Origin: Rhizobium sp. BK251
GTDB taxonomy: Bacteria > Pseudomonadota > Alphaproteobacteria > Rhizobiales > Rhizobiaceae
NCBI RefSeq assembly: GCF_004345245.1
Contig: NZ_SLUQ01000010.1
Span: 152,410-216,409 of the forward strand
DNA: 64,000 nt
Direction of reading: 5' to 3'
Below the pieces are notes generated by a model. The model saw only the letters and a list, made by a program, of their open reading frames with translations. It searched no databases and was not told the origin of the DNA. Both the position numbers and the translations under genes were made by a program. Below, one piece after another: positions 46,955 to 55,774 of this stretch (positions within the stretch are counted from its first letter, which is position 1; each line of letters begins with the position of its first letter).

Positions 46955-48058
46955 ATGTATCGTGGTAGGCTGGAGCGTGATCTGGCGCTATGGGTCGAAA
47001 AGGGAATGCTGGATGCGGCTGCGGCCCGAGGCCTTCTGGCGGAATATGACAGCCGGCCGGCGAGCTTCAGCCTGGGCCGGGTGCTACTTGTGCTGGCCGC
47101 ACTTCTCGTCTCGGCGGCCATCCTTCTGCTCATCGCCTCGAACTGGGAGGCGATCCCGCGGCTCATTCGTGTCGTCGCCATTCTAGGCCTGATCTGGTTC
47201 TTCTACATCTCGGCGGCGTTGCTGACCGCTCGTGGCGCGTTCGCTTCCGCGACGGCCATGCTGCTTCTGGGCACGATGAGTTTCGGTGGGGCGATTTCGC
47301 TGATCGGTCAGATGTATCATCTTTCGGGCGATCAACTGACAGTGATGTTCCTTTGGTTCGGGGTCGCCGTGCTAGGGGCCGTTCTCTTTCGTTCCGCCGC
47401 GCTGGTGGCCTTGTCCGGTTTCCTTTCCTGGGCGTCCTTTGCCGTATATCTGCAGGAATATGATGTGCGATGGGCGGGGCTGCTGCCCTGGAGCGCGCCG
47501 CTGATGGCCTGCATCCTGATCCTGCTCGTTCGCTTTACCGGGGCGCATCGGGCTCGCCATCTGGCCTATATGCTGATGATCGCGTGGCTGACCTGGCTCT
47601 ATACACTGAGAGAGGACGTGGTGACGGCTCTCGCCTTTGCGATTTGCGGCATGGCCGCCCTGGTGCTTGTCAGTCTTCGTCCGCCGCCGCTCGATCGGCT
47701 ACTGCGTGACGCGGGTGCGGCTCCGGCCTTCTACAGCTTTCTGGTTGGGGTCATCGGCCTCCTTCTTCTCCATGGGGAGATCGACAGCGGGTGGAAGCTG
47801 ATCGTCCTTGGGATCGCAACCCTTGCGGCGGCGATCCTCGCCATCGTGCTGCAGGGCCGCGACAACGGCGCCGTCCGATACCTCGCCTATGCCGCCTTTG
47901 CCGCGGAGACGTTCTATCTCGCCTCCATCACCGTCGGCACGATCATCGGGACGTCCGGCTTCTTCCTTGGCTCCGGTCTCTTCGTGGCGCTGGTGGCCTG
48001 GCTCGTCATCCGCCTCGAACGAAGATTTTCCGGCGAACGGACGGAGGTGGCGCCATGA
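46955..48058 (+). CDS. DUF2157 multi-spanning membrane protein
   Basis: About 367 residues. The N-terminal soluble segment (LERDLALWVEKGMLDAAAARG) and the first helix with SNWEAIPRLIRV are typical of DUF2157; some eight or more membrane helices follow. ATG 46955 is preferred because AGAAGG lies about 10 bases upstream; ATG 46946 is in frame. It overlaps the GDYXXLXY gene by ATGA; the two families very often occur as a pair. Function is unknown. Confidence 0.87.
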   Translation: MYRGRLERDLALWVEKGMLDAAAARGLLAEYDSRPASFSLGRVLLVLAALLVSAAILLLIASNWEAIPRLIRVVAILGLIWFFYISAALLTARGAFASATAMLLLGTMSFGGAISLIGQMYHLSGDQLTVMFLWFGVAVLGAVLFRSAALVALSGFLSWASFAVYLQEYDVRWAGLLPWSAPLMACILILLVRFTGAHRARHLAYMLMIAWLTWLYTLREDVVTALAFAICGMAALVLVSLRPPPLDRLLRDAGAAPAFYSFLVGVIGLLLLHGEIDSGWKLIVLGIATLAAAILAIVLQGRDNGAVRYLAYAAFAAETFYLASITVGTIIGTSGFFLGSGLFVALVAWLVIRLERRFSGERTEVAP

Positions 48059-48645
48059 CTCTCCTCGACAAGATCTCGAGCCGAGGTGCGCGCTACCTCC
48101 TGGCCGCCGCTATCGTCGCGGGCGCCCAAACGGCAATTATCGGCTATGTCGTCGAGAGCCGCGCTGCCATCCTCAGAAACGGCGCGGAGGTGCTTCTGAA
48201 AACCGCTCCGATCGATCCGCGTGATTTCCTGCGGGGCGATTATGTCATCCTCAACTACGACATATCGAGCGTCCCAATGTCGACCGTGACTGGGCCGAGG
48301 CCGACAGAGCCCGGCGAAGCGACTTTGACGGTCAGGCTCGGGAAGCAGCCGGACGGCTACTGGACGATCATCGAATCGTCGTTTGGCGATCTCGCACCGC
48401 AACCGAACAGCGTCCTGCTCCGCAGCCTTCCCTTCTATAACTACGCGACATCGGCCGACGACACGATCCGCGTCGAATATGGCATAGAGCGCTACTACGT
48501 GCCGGAAGGGCAGGGAAAGGGGTTGGAGTCGGCCCGAACGGAAGGACGCATATCCGTCGCTGCCCGGGTCTCGGCAAACGGCTCGGCACAGATCCGGAGC
48601 CTGCTTCTGGACGGTACGCCTGTTTATGAGGAGCCGCTTTATTGA
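48055..48645 (+). CDS. GDYXXLXY-domain protein
   Basis: A 196-residue protein with one N-terminal membrane helix. The name-giving motif is GDYVILNY near residue 60, and a second conserved block ERYYVPEGQGKGLE is seen. Fully coupled (ATGA overlap) to the DUF2157 gene. Likely forms a membrane complex with it; role unknown. Confidence 0.88.
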   Translation: MTLLDKISSRGARYLLAAAIVAGAQTAIIGYVVESRAAILRNGAEVLLKTAPIDPRDFLRGDYVILNYDISSVPMSTVTGPRPTEPGEATLTVRLGKQPDGYWTIIESSFGDLAPQPNSVLLRSLPFYNYATSADDTIRVEYGIERYYVPEGQGKGLESARTEGRISVAARVSANGSAQIRSLLLDGTPVYEEPLY

Positions 48646-48665
48646 CGTCGAGAATAGGCCGTGAA

Positions 48666-48705
48666 GCCTGTGCCGCAAAAGCTTGTCACAGGCCTTTCAT
48701 TTTTC
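48666..48705 (+). terminator. Terminator after the GDYXXLXY gene
   Basis: GCCTGTG ... CACAGGC, a 7-base stem with a 14-base loop, then CTTTCATTTTT. Confidence 0.55.
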
Positions 48706-48790
48706 CTTTGCGCCGCTTGAATCGGGTGATATAGAGACGCCGCGCTCCGGAAGGCCTCATGCGCAGGCGTTGCTATGCGGTTTTGCGTGC

Positions 48791-48875
<85 letters not shown>

Positions 48876-49068
48876 AGCTGCTTGCAGGCGGGGAGAGACC
48901 GACGCGACGGTTGAACCCTGGTGACCCGGGAGACCATGCGCCATTTTGCCTGGCAAAATGTCCAATGGATTACAGCAAAGCCACGAACGGTAATTGAATT
49001 CCGGCGTCGTGCTCATTGAAACCAACGGCTGTCTGAGCACGGCCGCCACGAAGTGAAGGTAGGAAGAG

Positions 49069-50565
49069 ATGCAGGTTATCGAAACGCTCGCTGAAGGGCT
49101 GAAGCGCGAAATCAAGGTCGTAATCCCGGCCAAGGACATGGAAGCCAGGATGAACGAGCGTCTTGCCGACGTTAAGGACAAGGCTCGCATCAATGGCTTC
49201 CGTCCCGGCAAGGTACCGGTCGCCCACCTGAAGAAGATGTACGGCAAGTCGATCATGGCCGACCTCGTAAACGAGATCGTTCGCGAACAGCCGACCTCCA
49301 TCCTTTCCGAGCGCGGCGAAAAGTCCGCGACGCAGCCCGAAGTCGCCATGACCGAGGACAAGGACGAAGCGGAAAAGATCCTTTCCGCCCAGGCCGACTT
49401 CGAATTCACGCTCTCCTACGAAGTTCTGCCGCCGATCGAGCTGAAGCCGACCAAGGGCATCAAGGTTACGCGCGAAGTCGTCGAGATCGCTGAATCCGAC
49501 ATCAACGATCAGATCCTGACGATCGCCGAAAGCGCGCGCAGCTTCGAGACCAAGAAGGGCAAGGCCGCCAACGGCGACCGCATCACCATGGATTATGTCG
49601 GCAAGGTCGACGGCGAAGCCTTCGAGGGCGGCACCGACCAGAATGCTGAGCTCGTCCTCGGCTCCGGCCGCTTCATCCCGGGCTTTGAAGACCAGCTCGT
49701 TGGCGTCAAGGCCGGCGACGAGAAGACCATCAACGTGACTTTCCCGGCTGAATATCCCGCCAAGAACCTCGCCGGCAAGGACGCGACCTTCGACGTCACG
49801 GTCAAGGACGTTGCCGCTCCGGGCGAAATTGAGATCAACGACGAACTCGCCTCCAAGCTCGGCATCGAATCCGCCGATCGCCTGAAGGAAATCGTGCGCG
49901 GCCAGATCGAGGCGCAGTACGGTGCCGTCACCCGCCAGAAGATCAAGCGCCAGATCCTTGACCAGCTGGACGAGATGTACAAGTTCGAGACGCCGAAGTC
50001 GCTCGTTGAGGCCGAATTCGGCAACATCTGGCGCCAGGTCAGCACCGATCTCGCCCAGTCCGGCAAGACCTTCGAAGACGAAGGCACGACCGAAGAAAAG
50101 GCCCGTGAAGACTACCAGGTGCTCGCCGAGCGCCGCGTTCGTCTCGGCCTCGTCCTCTCCGAGATCGGTGAGAAGGGCGGCGTCGAAGTGAGCGAGGAGG
50201 AGATGCAGCGCGCGATGTACGAGCAGCTTCGTCAGTTCCCGGGCCAGGAGAAGCAGATCCTTGACTTCTTCCGCAACACCCCCGGTGCCGCCGCTTCGCT
50301 GCGCGCTCCGCTCTTCGAAGAGAAGGTCATCGATCAGCTCCTCAACGAGATCGACGTCACCGACAAGACCGTGACCAAGGAAGAGCTGCTGGCCGACGAC
50401 GAGGCCGACGGCGAGGAAAAGCCGGAGGCCAAGAAGGCCGCCCCGAAGAAGAAGGCTGCTGCCAAGACCGAAGCTGCCGCTGAGGGCGAAGAAGCCGCTG
50501 AAGCTGCTGCGCCGAAGAAGAAGGCTGCACCGAAAAAGAAGGCTTCCGAGGAAGGCGCCGAGTAA
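49069..50565 (+). CDS. tig: Trigger factor
   Basis: A 498-residue ribosome-bound chaperone and prolyl isomerase. The ribosome-binding signature is in INGFRPGKVP near residue 45. The FKBP-type domain (GDRITMDYVGKVDGEAFEGG) lies near residue 165-250. The C-terminal helical arm follows. The last ~55 residues form a Lys/Ala/Glu-rich tail with repeated PKKKAA blocks, longer than in E. coli Tig (432 residues). Single gene with its own terminator. Confidence 0.96.
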   Translation: MQVIETLAEGLKREIKVVIPAKDMEARMNERLADVKDKARINGFRPGKVPVAHLKKMYGKSIMADLVNEIVREQPTSILSERGEKSATQPEVAMTEDKDEAEKILSAQADFEFTLSYEVLPPIELKPTKGIKVTREVVEIAESDINDQILTIAESARSFETKKGKAANGDRITMDYVGKVDGEAFEGGTDQNAELVLGSGRFIPGFEDQLVGVKAGDEKTINVTFPAEYPAKNLAGKDATFDVTVKDVAAPGEIEINDELASKLGIESADRLKEIVRGQIEAQYGAVTRQKIKRQILDQLDEMYKFETPKSLVEAEFGNIWRQVSTDLAQSGKTFEDEGTTEEKAREDYQVLAERRVRLGLVLSEIGEKGGVEVSEEEMQRAMYEQLRQFPGQEKQILDFFRNTPGAAASLRAPLFEEKVIDQLLNEIDVTDKTVTKEELLADDEADGEEKPEAKKAAPKKKAAAKTEAAAEGEEAAEAAAPKKKAAPKKKASEEGAE

Positions 50566-50593
50566 TCTCGGCCCCATCGGCTCGACGGAATTG

Positions 50594-50622
50594 AAAAGGC
50601 CGCCTTTTGGGCGGCCTTTTTG
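50594..50622 (+). terminator. Bidirectional terminator between tig and sthA
   Basis: AAAAGGCCGCC, loop TTTTG, GGCGGCCTTTTT: flanking A and T runs let it serve both convergent genes. Confidence 0.88.
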
Positions 50623-50653
50623 CTATGCAATTGCTGGCGCTCGGAACAGCCGC

Positions 50654-52060
50654 TCAGGGCTTGGCCTGGATCTCGCCCATGCGGTTCCAAGCGTCGAGGC
50701 CGGCGATCTTGTAGGCTTCGGCGAGGGTCGGATAGTTGAAGGTGTTCTCGACGAAATATTCGACGGTACCCTTCAGGTTGAGCACAGCCTGGCCGATATG
50801 AACGAGCTCGGTCGCACCTTCGCCAACGATGTGGACGCCGAGCAGGCGGCGCGTCTTCAGCGAGAAGATCATCTTCAGGAGGCCGGTATCGAGGCCCATG
50901 ATGTGGCCGCGCGAGGTCTCGCGAAAACGGGCGATCCCACATTCGTAGGGAATGCCGCGCTCCTTCACCTCTTCTTCGGTGAGGCCGCAGGTGGAGATCT
51001 CGGGCACCGCATAGATGCCGTAGGGGAAATACTTCTGCGGCTCCTTGGCGATCGCCCCGACGGCGACGCGCGCGGCGATGCGCCCCTGTTCCATCGAGGT
51101 CGATGCAAGGCTCGGGAAGCCGACGACGTCGCCGGCGGCGAAGATGTGCGGCACCGATGTCTGGAAGGTTTCGGGGTTGACGCTGAGGCGGCCACGGCTG
51201 TCGGCCTCGAGGCCCGCGGCCGCAAGATTGAGGGTATCCGTGGCTCCCATGCGGCCCGCGGCAAAGAGCACCATGTCGCAGGTGATCCGGCGACCATTGT
51301 CGAGCGTCACATGGGCCCTGCCGTCCGCTCCCTTCTCAACCGCCGTCGCCTTTTGTCCGAGGTTGAGCTTCATGTTGCGGTCGCGCAGCTGATAGATGAA
51401 GTCCTCGACGATCTCCTTGTCGATGAAGTCGAGCATCGTCGACTTCGGATCGAGGATGGTGACCTGTGTGTCGAGGGCGCTGAAGATCGTTGCATATTCG
51501 ATGCCGATGACACCGGCGCCGATCACGACCAGCGACCGCGGCAACTCCTCCATGTCGAGGAGCTCGTCGCTGTCGAGGATAGTCTTGCCGTCGAAGGGTA
51601 TATAGTCGGGCCGGAAGGGCTTCGTACCGACGGCAAGCAGGATACTGGACGCGCCAACCTGGATGGTCTCGCCGTCATCCTTGACGATCTGCAATGTCGT
51701 CGCGTCGACGAAGCTCGCCTTGCCCCGCATGCTCTGTACGCGGTTGCGGGCGAACTGGTGTTCGAGGACTTCGACTTCATGGTCGAGGGTGATCAAAAGG
51801 CGGCGGCGCAGGTCGGCGGCGCTGATCTCTTCCTTGACGCGGTAGGCGCGGCCGTAGAAGCCGCGTTCACGCCATCCCGAAAGGTTGAGCGCGGTCTCGC
51901 GCAGCGTCTTCGACGGGATTGTTCCGGTATGCACAGAAACGCCGCCGACGCGCTTTCCTTGTTCGATGACCAGAACCTTCTTGCCGAGCTTGGCCGCCTG
52001 GATGGCTCCCCTGCGACCCGCTGGACCGCTGCCTACAACAACGAGATCGTACTGGAACAT
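50654..52060 (-). CDS. sthA: Si-specific (soluble) NAD(P)+ transhydrogenase
   Basis: A 468-residue FAD enzyme of the lipoamide-dehydrogenase fold. FAD site VVGSGPAGRRGAIQAAKLG and NAD(P) site VVIGAGVIGIEYATIFSAL are intact. The redox-active Cys pair is missing (GGVSVHTGTIPSKTL instead of a CxxxxC motif), which is the hallmark of SthA. It exchanges reducing equivalents between NADPH and NAD+. Shares a terminator with tig. Confidence 0.93.
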   Translation of the reverse strand: MFQYDLVVVGSGPAGRRGAIQAAKLGKKVLVIEQGKRVGGVSVHTGTIPSKTLRETALNLSGWRERGFYGRAYRVKEEISAADLRRRLLITLDHEVEVLEHQFARNRVQSMRGKASFVDATTLQIVKDDGETIQVGASSILLAVGTKPFRPDYIPFDGKTILDSDELLDMEELPRSLVVIGAGVIGIEYATIFSALDTQVTILDPKSTMLDFIDKEIVEDFIYQLRDRNMKLNLGQKATAVEKGADGRAHVTLDNGRRITCDMVLFAAGRMGATDTLNLAAAGLEADSRGRLSVNPETFQTSVPHIFAAGDVVGFPSLASTSMEQGRIAARVAVGAIAKEPQKYFPYGIYAVPEISTCGLTEEEVKERGIPYECGIARFRETSRGHIMGLDTGLLKMIFSLKTRRLLGVHIVGEGATELVHIGQAVLNLKGTVEYFVENTFNYPTLAEAYKIAGLDAWNRMGEIQAKP

Positions 52061-52158
52061 TGCCTAGCCCCGGTTAGAAAATGGAATCATATTGCATTGC
52101 GATATGTCGCTCGTTAAGCGCTAATCGGTCAATGTTACAAATACTCTTTCGATGAGCG

Positions 52159-52749
52159 TCAGGAATTCATAAAACCGAACATCGGTTCGAGCTTTTCGAA
52201 GGTCCGGTCCATGGCGTAAGCGCCGATGAAGAAGAGCGACAGATGTCCGTATGTGAGCGATATCTGCGACTCCGCGGCCATTTCCCCGAGCCTTGCGATT
52301 CCGGCGACGTAGATCGCGGAGGCCAGACCCGTCCTGTCTGCGCCGGCACGGCAATGGATGAGAATGGGCTTCTCTGCAGTGGCCATGATGGTCATCAGCT
52401 GCTTGGCTTCGTCCATCGAGAGTTCGCGCGCCGCCGACATGCGGAAATCGATATGTTTCAGGTTGAGCTTCCTGGCTGCCTCGACTTCGTTGTCATACCA
52501 GGAATGGCCCGCGTCGTCGCCGCGCAGATTGATGACCGTCTTGATGCCGTATTCATTGACGAGGTCGCCGAGCTTTTCGGGTGAGGGCTGCGACGAGCGG
52601 TAGAGCTGCCCCGGAACGACCGCGTGCACATTGGTCGATAGCTGGAGATAGGCAAGGTAGACACCGACCGCGACAAGCACGACGGCTGCCAGATGCAGGA
52701 CTGTCCTTGCCTTGAGCGGCTTGTGAAAACGATCCGAAAGAAGAGACAT
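52159..52749 (-). CDS. Membrane-anchored dual-specificity/tyrosine phosphatase
   Basis: A 196-residue protein. One N-terminal membrane helix (TVLHLAAVVLVAVGVYLAYL) precedes a phosphatase domain with P-loop HCRAGADRTG (Cys and Arg present) and the Asp-containing INLRGDDAGHSW loop. The domain faces the periplasm by helix orientation. Substrate unknown. It lies between sthA and the broken radC. Confidence 0.88.
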   Translation of the reverse strand: MSLLSDRFHKPLKARTVLHLAAVVLVAVGVYLAYLQLSTNVHAVVPGQLYRSSQPSPEKLGDLVNEYGIKTVINLRGDDAGHSWYDNEVEAARKLNLKHIDFRMSAARELSMDEAKQLMTIMATAEKPILIHCRAGADRTGLASAIYVAGIARLGEMAAESQISLTYGHLSLFFIGAYAMDRTFEKLEPMFGFMNS

Positions 52750-52822
52750 AAGGCGTTCCGCGTCGATATGTGGCTTCCGCTAAATGCCCGGAAGATGGCT
52801 TTTTTGCATTCGCATTCGTCGA

Positions 52823-52985
52823 TCAGATCAGCCTGAGCCCCTTCAGGCTCGCATGGCCGTCCTTGCCGATGATGATATGGTCGTGCACGGTTATCCCCAG
52901 CGGCTTTGCGGTGGAGATGATCGTCTGCGTCATGTCGATGTCGGCGCGCGATGGCGTGGGGTCGCCCGAGGGGTGGTTGTGGATC
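52823..52985 (-). pseudogene. radC: radC, truncated: only the 3' end remains
   Basis: The minus-strand frame reads HNHPSGDPTPSRADIDMTQ, then GITVHDHIIIGKDGHASLKG and ends LRLI-stop at 52823. This is the catalytic C-terminus of the RadC/JAB-like family, with HxH-x7-D metal ligands. The normal ~230-275-residue protein should continue upstream, but similarity ends near 52,985 and low-GC unrelated sequence follows. The gene is thus cut off by insertion or deletion at the island edge. Confidence 0.85.
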
Positions 52986-53310
52986 AAAGCAGTCAAAGAA
53001 ATAAATGTTTGTTTATCAGTATGTTATGTGTAAATGCTGATGAGCTGGGGTATGGGTTTGGTATCTGTGGTTGGTGACGTCCCGTGATTATCCCGATGAA
53101 TTCCGCCTGATCTTTTTGAGGTCGGGAAATACACGCAGGATCACGATATTCGAACGGTGCAGACATCATTATGGCAGAGTTCTGATCGTGACAAGCGCTG
53201 ACTGGGAGCGGTGATGAAACCATCTGCGAACGCGCCTCGGGCCGTAGCTTCGGGAAGCTGATGATCATCTGTCCGCCGAGATGCTTCGGCCCCCGGTGAG
53301 GGGCGAGGGC
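52986..53310. other. Island junction and unassigned sequence
   Basis: AT-rich bases directly after the radC break (52,985-53,045) contrast with the chromosome. No intact gene is seen up to the IS3 fragment; parts may be transposon debris. Confidence 0.45.
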
Positions 53311-53311
53311 C

Positions 53312-53425
53312 ATTCGGTCCGACAACGCGCCGGAATTCATCGCCAAGGCGCTGCGGGAATGGATCGCGGCAGTGAGTGCCATGACCGCCTACATCATGTC
53401 GGGCAGTCCATGGGAGAGCGGTTGA
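53312..53425 (+). mobile_element. IS3-family transposase (OrfB) fragment
   Basis: The frame reads RSDNAPEFIAKALREW, then AYIMSGSPWESG and a stop. This is the DDE integrase core segment of IS3-type OrfB around its second Asp (SDNAPEF). The rest of the element is missing. A premature stop replaces the usual continuation after PW-E-N-G. Confidence 0.7.
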
Positions 53426-53483
53426 TAATATAATGATGCTTTTGGTCAAGCGTTTTAGCCCCGTATACGTTGACGCAAACTGT

Positions 53484-53867
53484 TCAGAACACCGTAAAAT
53501 CCTCTTGCGGACGGGCGGGCCATACGTTTTTGAAAGTCCAGCCGCGCTTTCTCAGCCAGACGTCAAGCGCGCTGCGGCCAATGGATACGGCCGGTTCTCC
53601 GGCCAATCGCAGAACCATCTCATTGAGTGTGAAATCCTTTTCCTCTTCGATCATGCCGACGATGAAGTCCTCGTGGGCATCGAGGCGCGAGCCGTCGCGT
53701 CGACCCTGTTTTGCCGGGGTCAGCCGACCCGCCCGCGCACTCGCAATCCAAGCGATGGTTGTTGAAATGCCAATCCCAAACCGGGCCGCCGCTGAGCGCG
53801 CCGACATGCCGTCTCGTGAAGCAGCCAGGACGCGGCTACGAAGATCATCGCTTAACGCTCGGATCAT
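53484..53867 (-). pseudogene. IS630-family transposase, N-terminal (OrfA) part
   Basis: A 127-residue product (MIRALSDDLRSRVLAASRDG start) with the IS630 helix-turn-helix (SARSAAARFGIGISTTIAW) and KQGRRDGSRL linker. It ends after RKRGWTFKNVWPA without the DDE catalytic OrfB half, which should follow directly. The element is therefore inactive. Confidence 0.72.
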
Positions 53868-53960
53868 ATTGCCTCCGACCAATCACCAGTCGGAGCGATG
53901 GAATCAGAATTCGTCCAGCAAAGGAATCCTCAACGTGATTCCGCGTTCAGTGGACGCGCT

Positions 53961-55625
53961 CTAGCTGCCGTCTGGGTCTAGGACGTAATCCCATTGGTTG
54001 GCGAAATTCTGCTGCTCGTTGACTGACCATTTATATAAATCTTGGACCTTGCGCCCGGCGCCAACAAAGAGCTTCTCCCAGAAACCTGCACTGGGGGGAG
54101 CGGGATCGACCTTTAGCAGGCGATCCGCCTGGAAAGGATCACCGTTCACCACGTCTAGCCTCGCGAGAAAACTACCTTCCGCTTCGGTCCAAAACTTTCT
54201 CGCGCCGCTGAAGTCTATGAGTTGATCGCGGAGCAGCGGTCGTCTGGGCGTAGATAAGTGTTTCATCCAAAGCCGTATTCTCAAGTCATGTGGGAACGGC
54301 AAGGAATTCCCTGTACCGGCGCTGAGATCCATGAACCCCACCCCCAGTTCTCCGTCATGACTCAGGCCACGGCGATTGAAATTAGCTGAACCTACGAGGG
54401 CGAAGCGATCGTCAAAGATCCAGGTCTTAGAGTGTTGCCAATAACAGCGATCCGTGCCGTTCTTGTAGCACCAAACGGAGATCTTGTCGGGATGAACGGA
54501 TCCAAGGACGTCCCAAAGAGCGCGGCGCCGTCTATTCGTTTGCAGCAACTCCGATTGAATAGTGCCTACGCCGCACGTAAGGACGATCAAATGCTTGAAA
54601 TTCGGTTTGCTTATCGTCTTTGCGAGTGAACGGAGGAGAAGCCTGTCTCGTGCCATTTCTGCCGAAGCCACGAAATACTGGTCCTCTAAGTAGATATATT
54701 CCTCGGTCGATTGAATCGCCCTAACAAGCAGGTCATGTATGCTCGAGTTGCCGCGCGGAGCAAAACCGAACTCTGCCAATGGGTTCGGCGATGAACCAAA
54801 GCTCAAGAAGGGACTTGCCGTTAGCGACGGAATCGTCGGCCTCAGCTTGGTGAGTGGCACGTTCGACCGTGGATTTCCGTAGGTCTTGACCACCTGCGCG
54901 ACACAGCCGCGCTGGCTGGGTACAGCTTTGGCGTTCGAGCGAGGCAATGCGAAATGAGCAAAGCTATTGGCCGCCTGATGTGTCGTCCAGCGATCGGCAA
55001 GAGTGTCGAAAACATCAACGGCCGCTGGCCCTTCTAGCTTGACCTGGACGTCGTGCCATGGCGCTCTATCTGGGGCGGCAAGCCGCTCCGCGCCAAAGTC
55101 CATCCCGCCGAGAAAGGCGACAGTGCCGGATGACAATTCAGCAACCACCGATTTCTGGTGAAAACAACCAGCTAGCAGAACTCGGTCGTCAACAATAGCT
55201 GCACAGCCCTTCTGCGAATTCAGCCAGTTGGCTGCATCGGTGTTCGGTCCATTGATGTGCCCGGAAAGCAATACTCGAACCCGGCATCCCTCTTTTCCCT
55301 TGCGAGCTAAAAGACTGCCAATTCCAACCATTCCTCCATCTGACGGGATCGGCGTATTCAGATCGATTGCCCAACCAGCGACGACGACTACGCCATTCGG
55401 AGCTATTCGGGCCAGTGTCTCCCCAATGGCCTTGTAATAGTCGACATAGTCAATGAAGGCAGTTACGGTCGTCCCGCTGCGCGGCGGGGTCACCATGCCT
55501 CGAGTTGGGTTGCTAATAAACCACTGTGTGGCTGGATTCGGTGAGGTAGGGCCAACAACAGGATCAACTGTCGGTGTCGGTGGTCCAGAGGGAGGCTGCC
55601 TAGGTGTCAACGGTTCTCCAGCCAT
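53961..55625 (-). CDS. Phospholipase D-like (HKD) protein
   Basis: A 554-residue protein with a Pro-rich N-terminus, no signal peptide and no membrane helix. Two HKD sites are present. The second is canonical (HSKTWIFDD, His398, Lys400, Asp405). The first is HQKSVVAE with His156 and Lys158 but Glu163 in the Asp position. WHDVQVKLEGPAAVDVF and YIYLEDQYFVASA are typical of bacterial PLDs. The family cleaves phosphodiesters in phospholipids. It follows a double-LysM protein on the same strand, 149 bases downstream, suggesting a two-gene cassette with an extracellular or antagonistic role. GC is lower than in the chromosomal part. Confidence 0.85.
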   Translation of the reverse strand: MAGEPLTPRQPPSGPPTPTVDPVVGPTSPNPATQWFISNPTRGMVTPPRSGTTVTAFIDYVDYYKAIGETLARIAPNGVVVVAGWAIDLNTPIPSDGGMVGIGSLLARKGKEGCRVRVLLSGHINGPNTDAANWLNSQKGCAAIVDDRVLLAGCFHQKSVVAELSSGTVAFLGGMDFGAERLAAPDRAPWHDVQVKLEGPAAVDVFDTLADRWTTHQAANSFAHFALPRSNAKAVPSQRGCVAQVVKTYGNPRSNVPLTKLRPTIPSLTASPFLSFGSSPNPLAEFGFAPRGNSSIHDLLVRAIQSTEEYIYLEDQYFVASAEMARDRLLLRSLAKTISKPNFKHLIVLTCGVGTIQSELLQTNRRRRALWDVLGSVHPDKISVWCYKNGTDRCYWQHSKTWIFDDRFALVGSANFNRRGLSHDGELGVGFMDLSAGTGNSLPFPHDLRIRLWMKHLSTPRRPLLRDQLIDFSGARKFWTEAEGSFLARLDVVNGDPFQADRLLKVDPAPPSAGFWEKLFVGAGRKVQDLYKWSVNEQQNFANQWDYVLDPDGS

Positions 55626-55774
55626 TGCCTGCGAATTCTCCCTCCAGTTGATCCCCAGCGGTCACTCGGTTCTCGCTGTGAAGAACCAGTCCCAAGCTTC
55701 GATCGCGCTCAGCGTTCCGGCGATCGCGGTGACCTCTACCAGTCGATCTGCACAGAGTTTGCAAAAGTACGCTC

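Noticed and set aside
50654..52060. Dihydrolipoamide dehydrogenase as identity of the FAD enzyme
   Set aside because: The redox-active Cys pair is absent, which separates SthA from lipoamide dehydrogenase.
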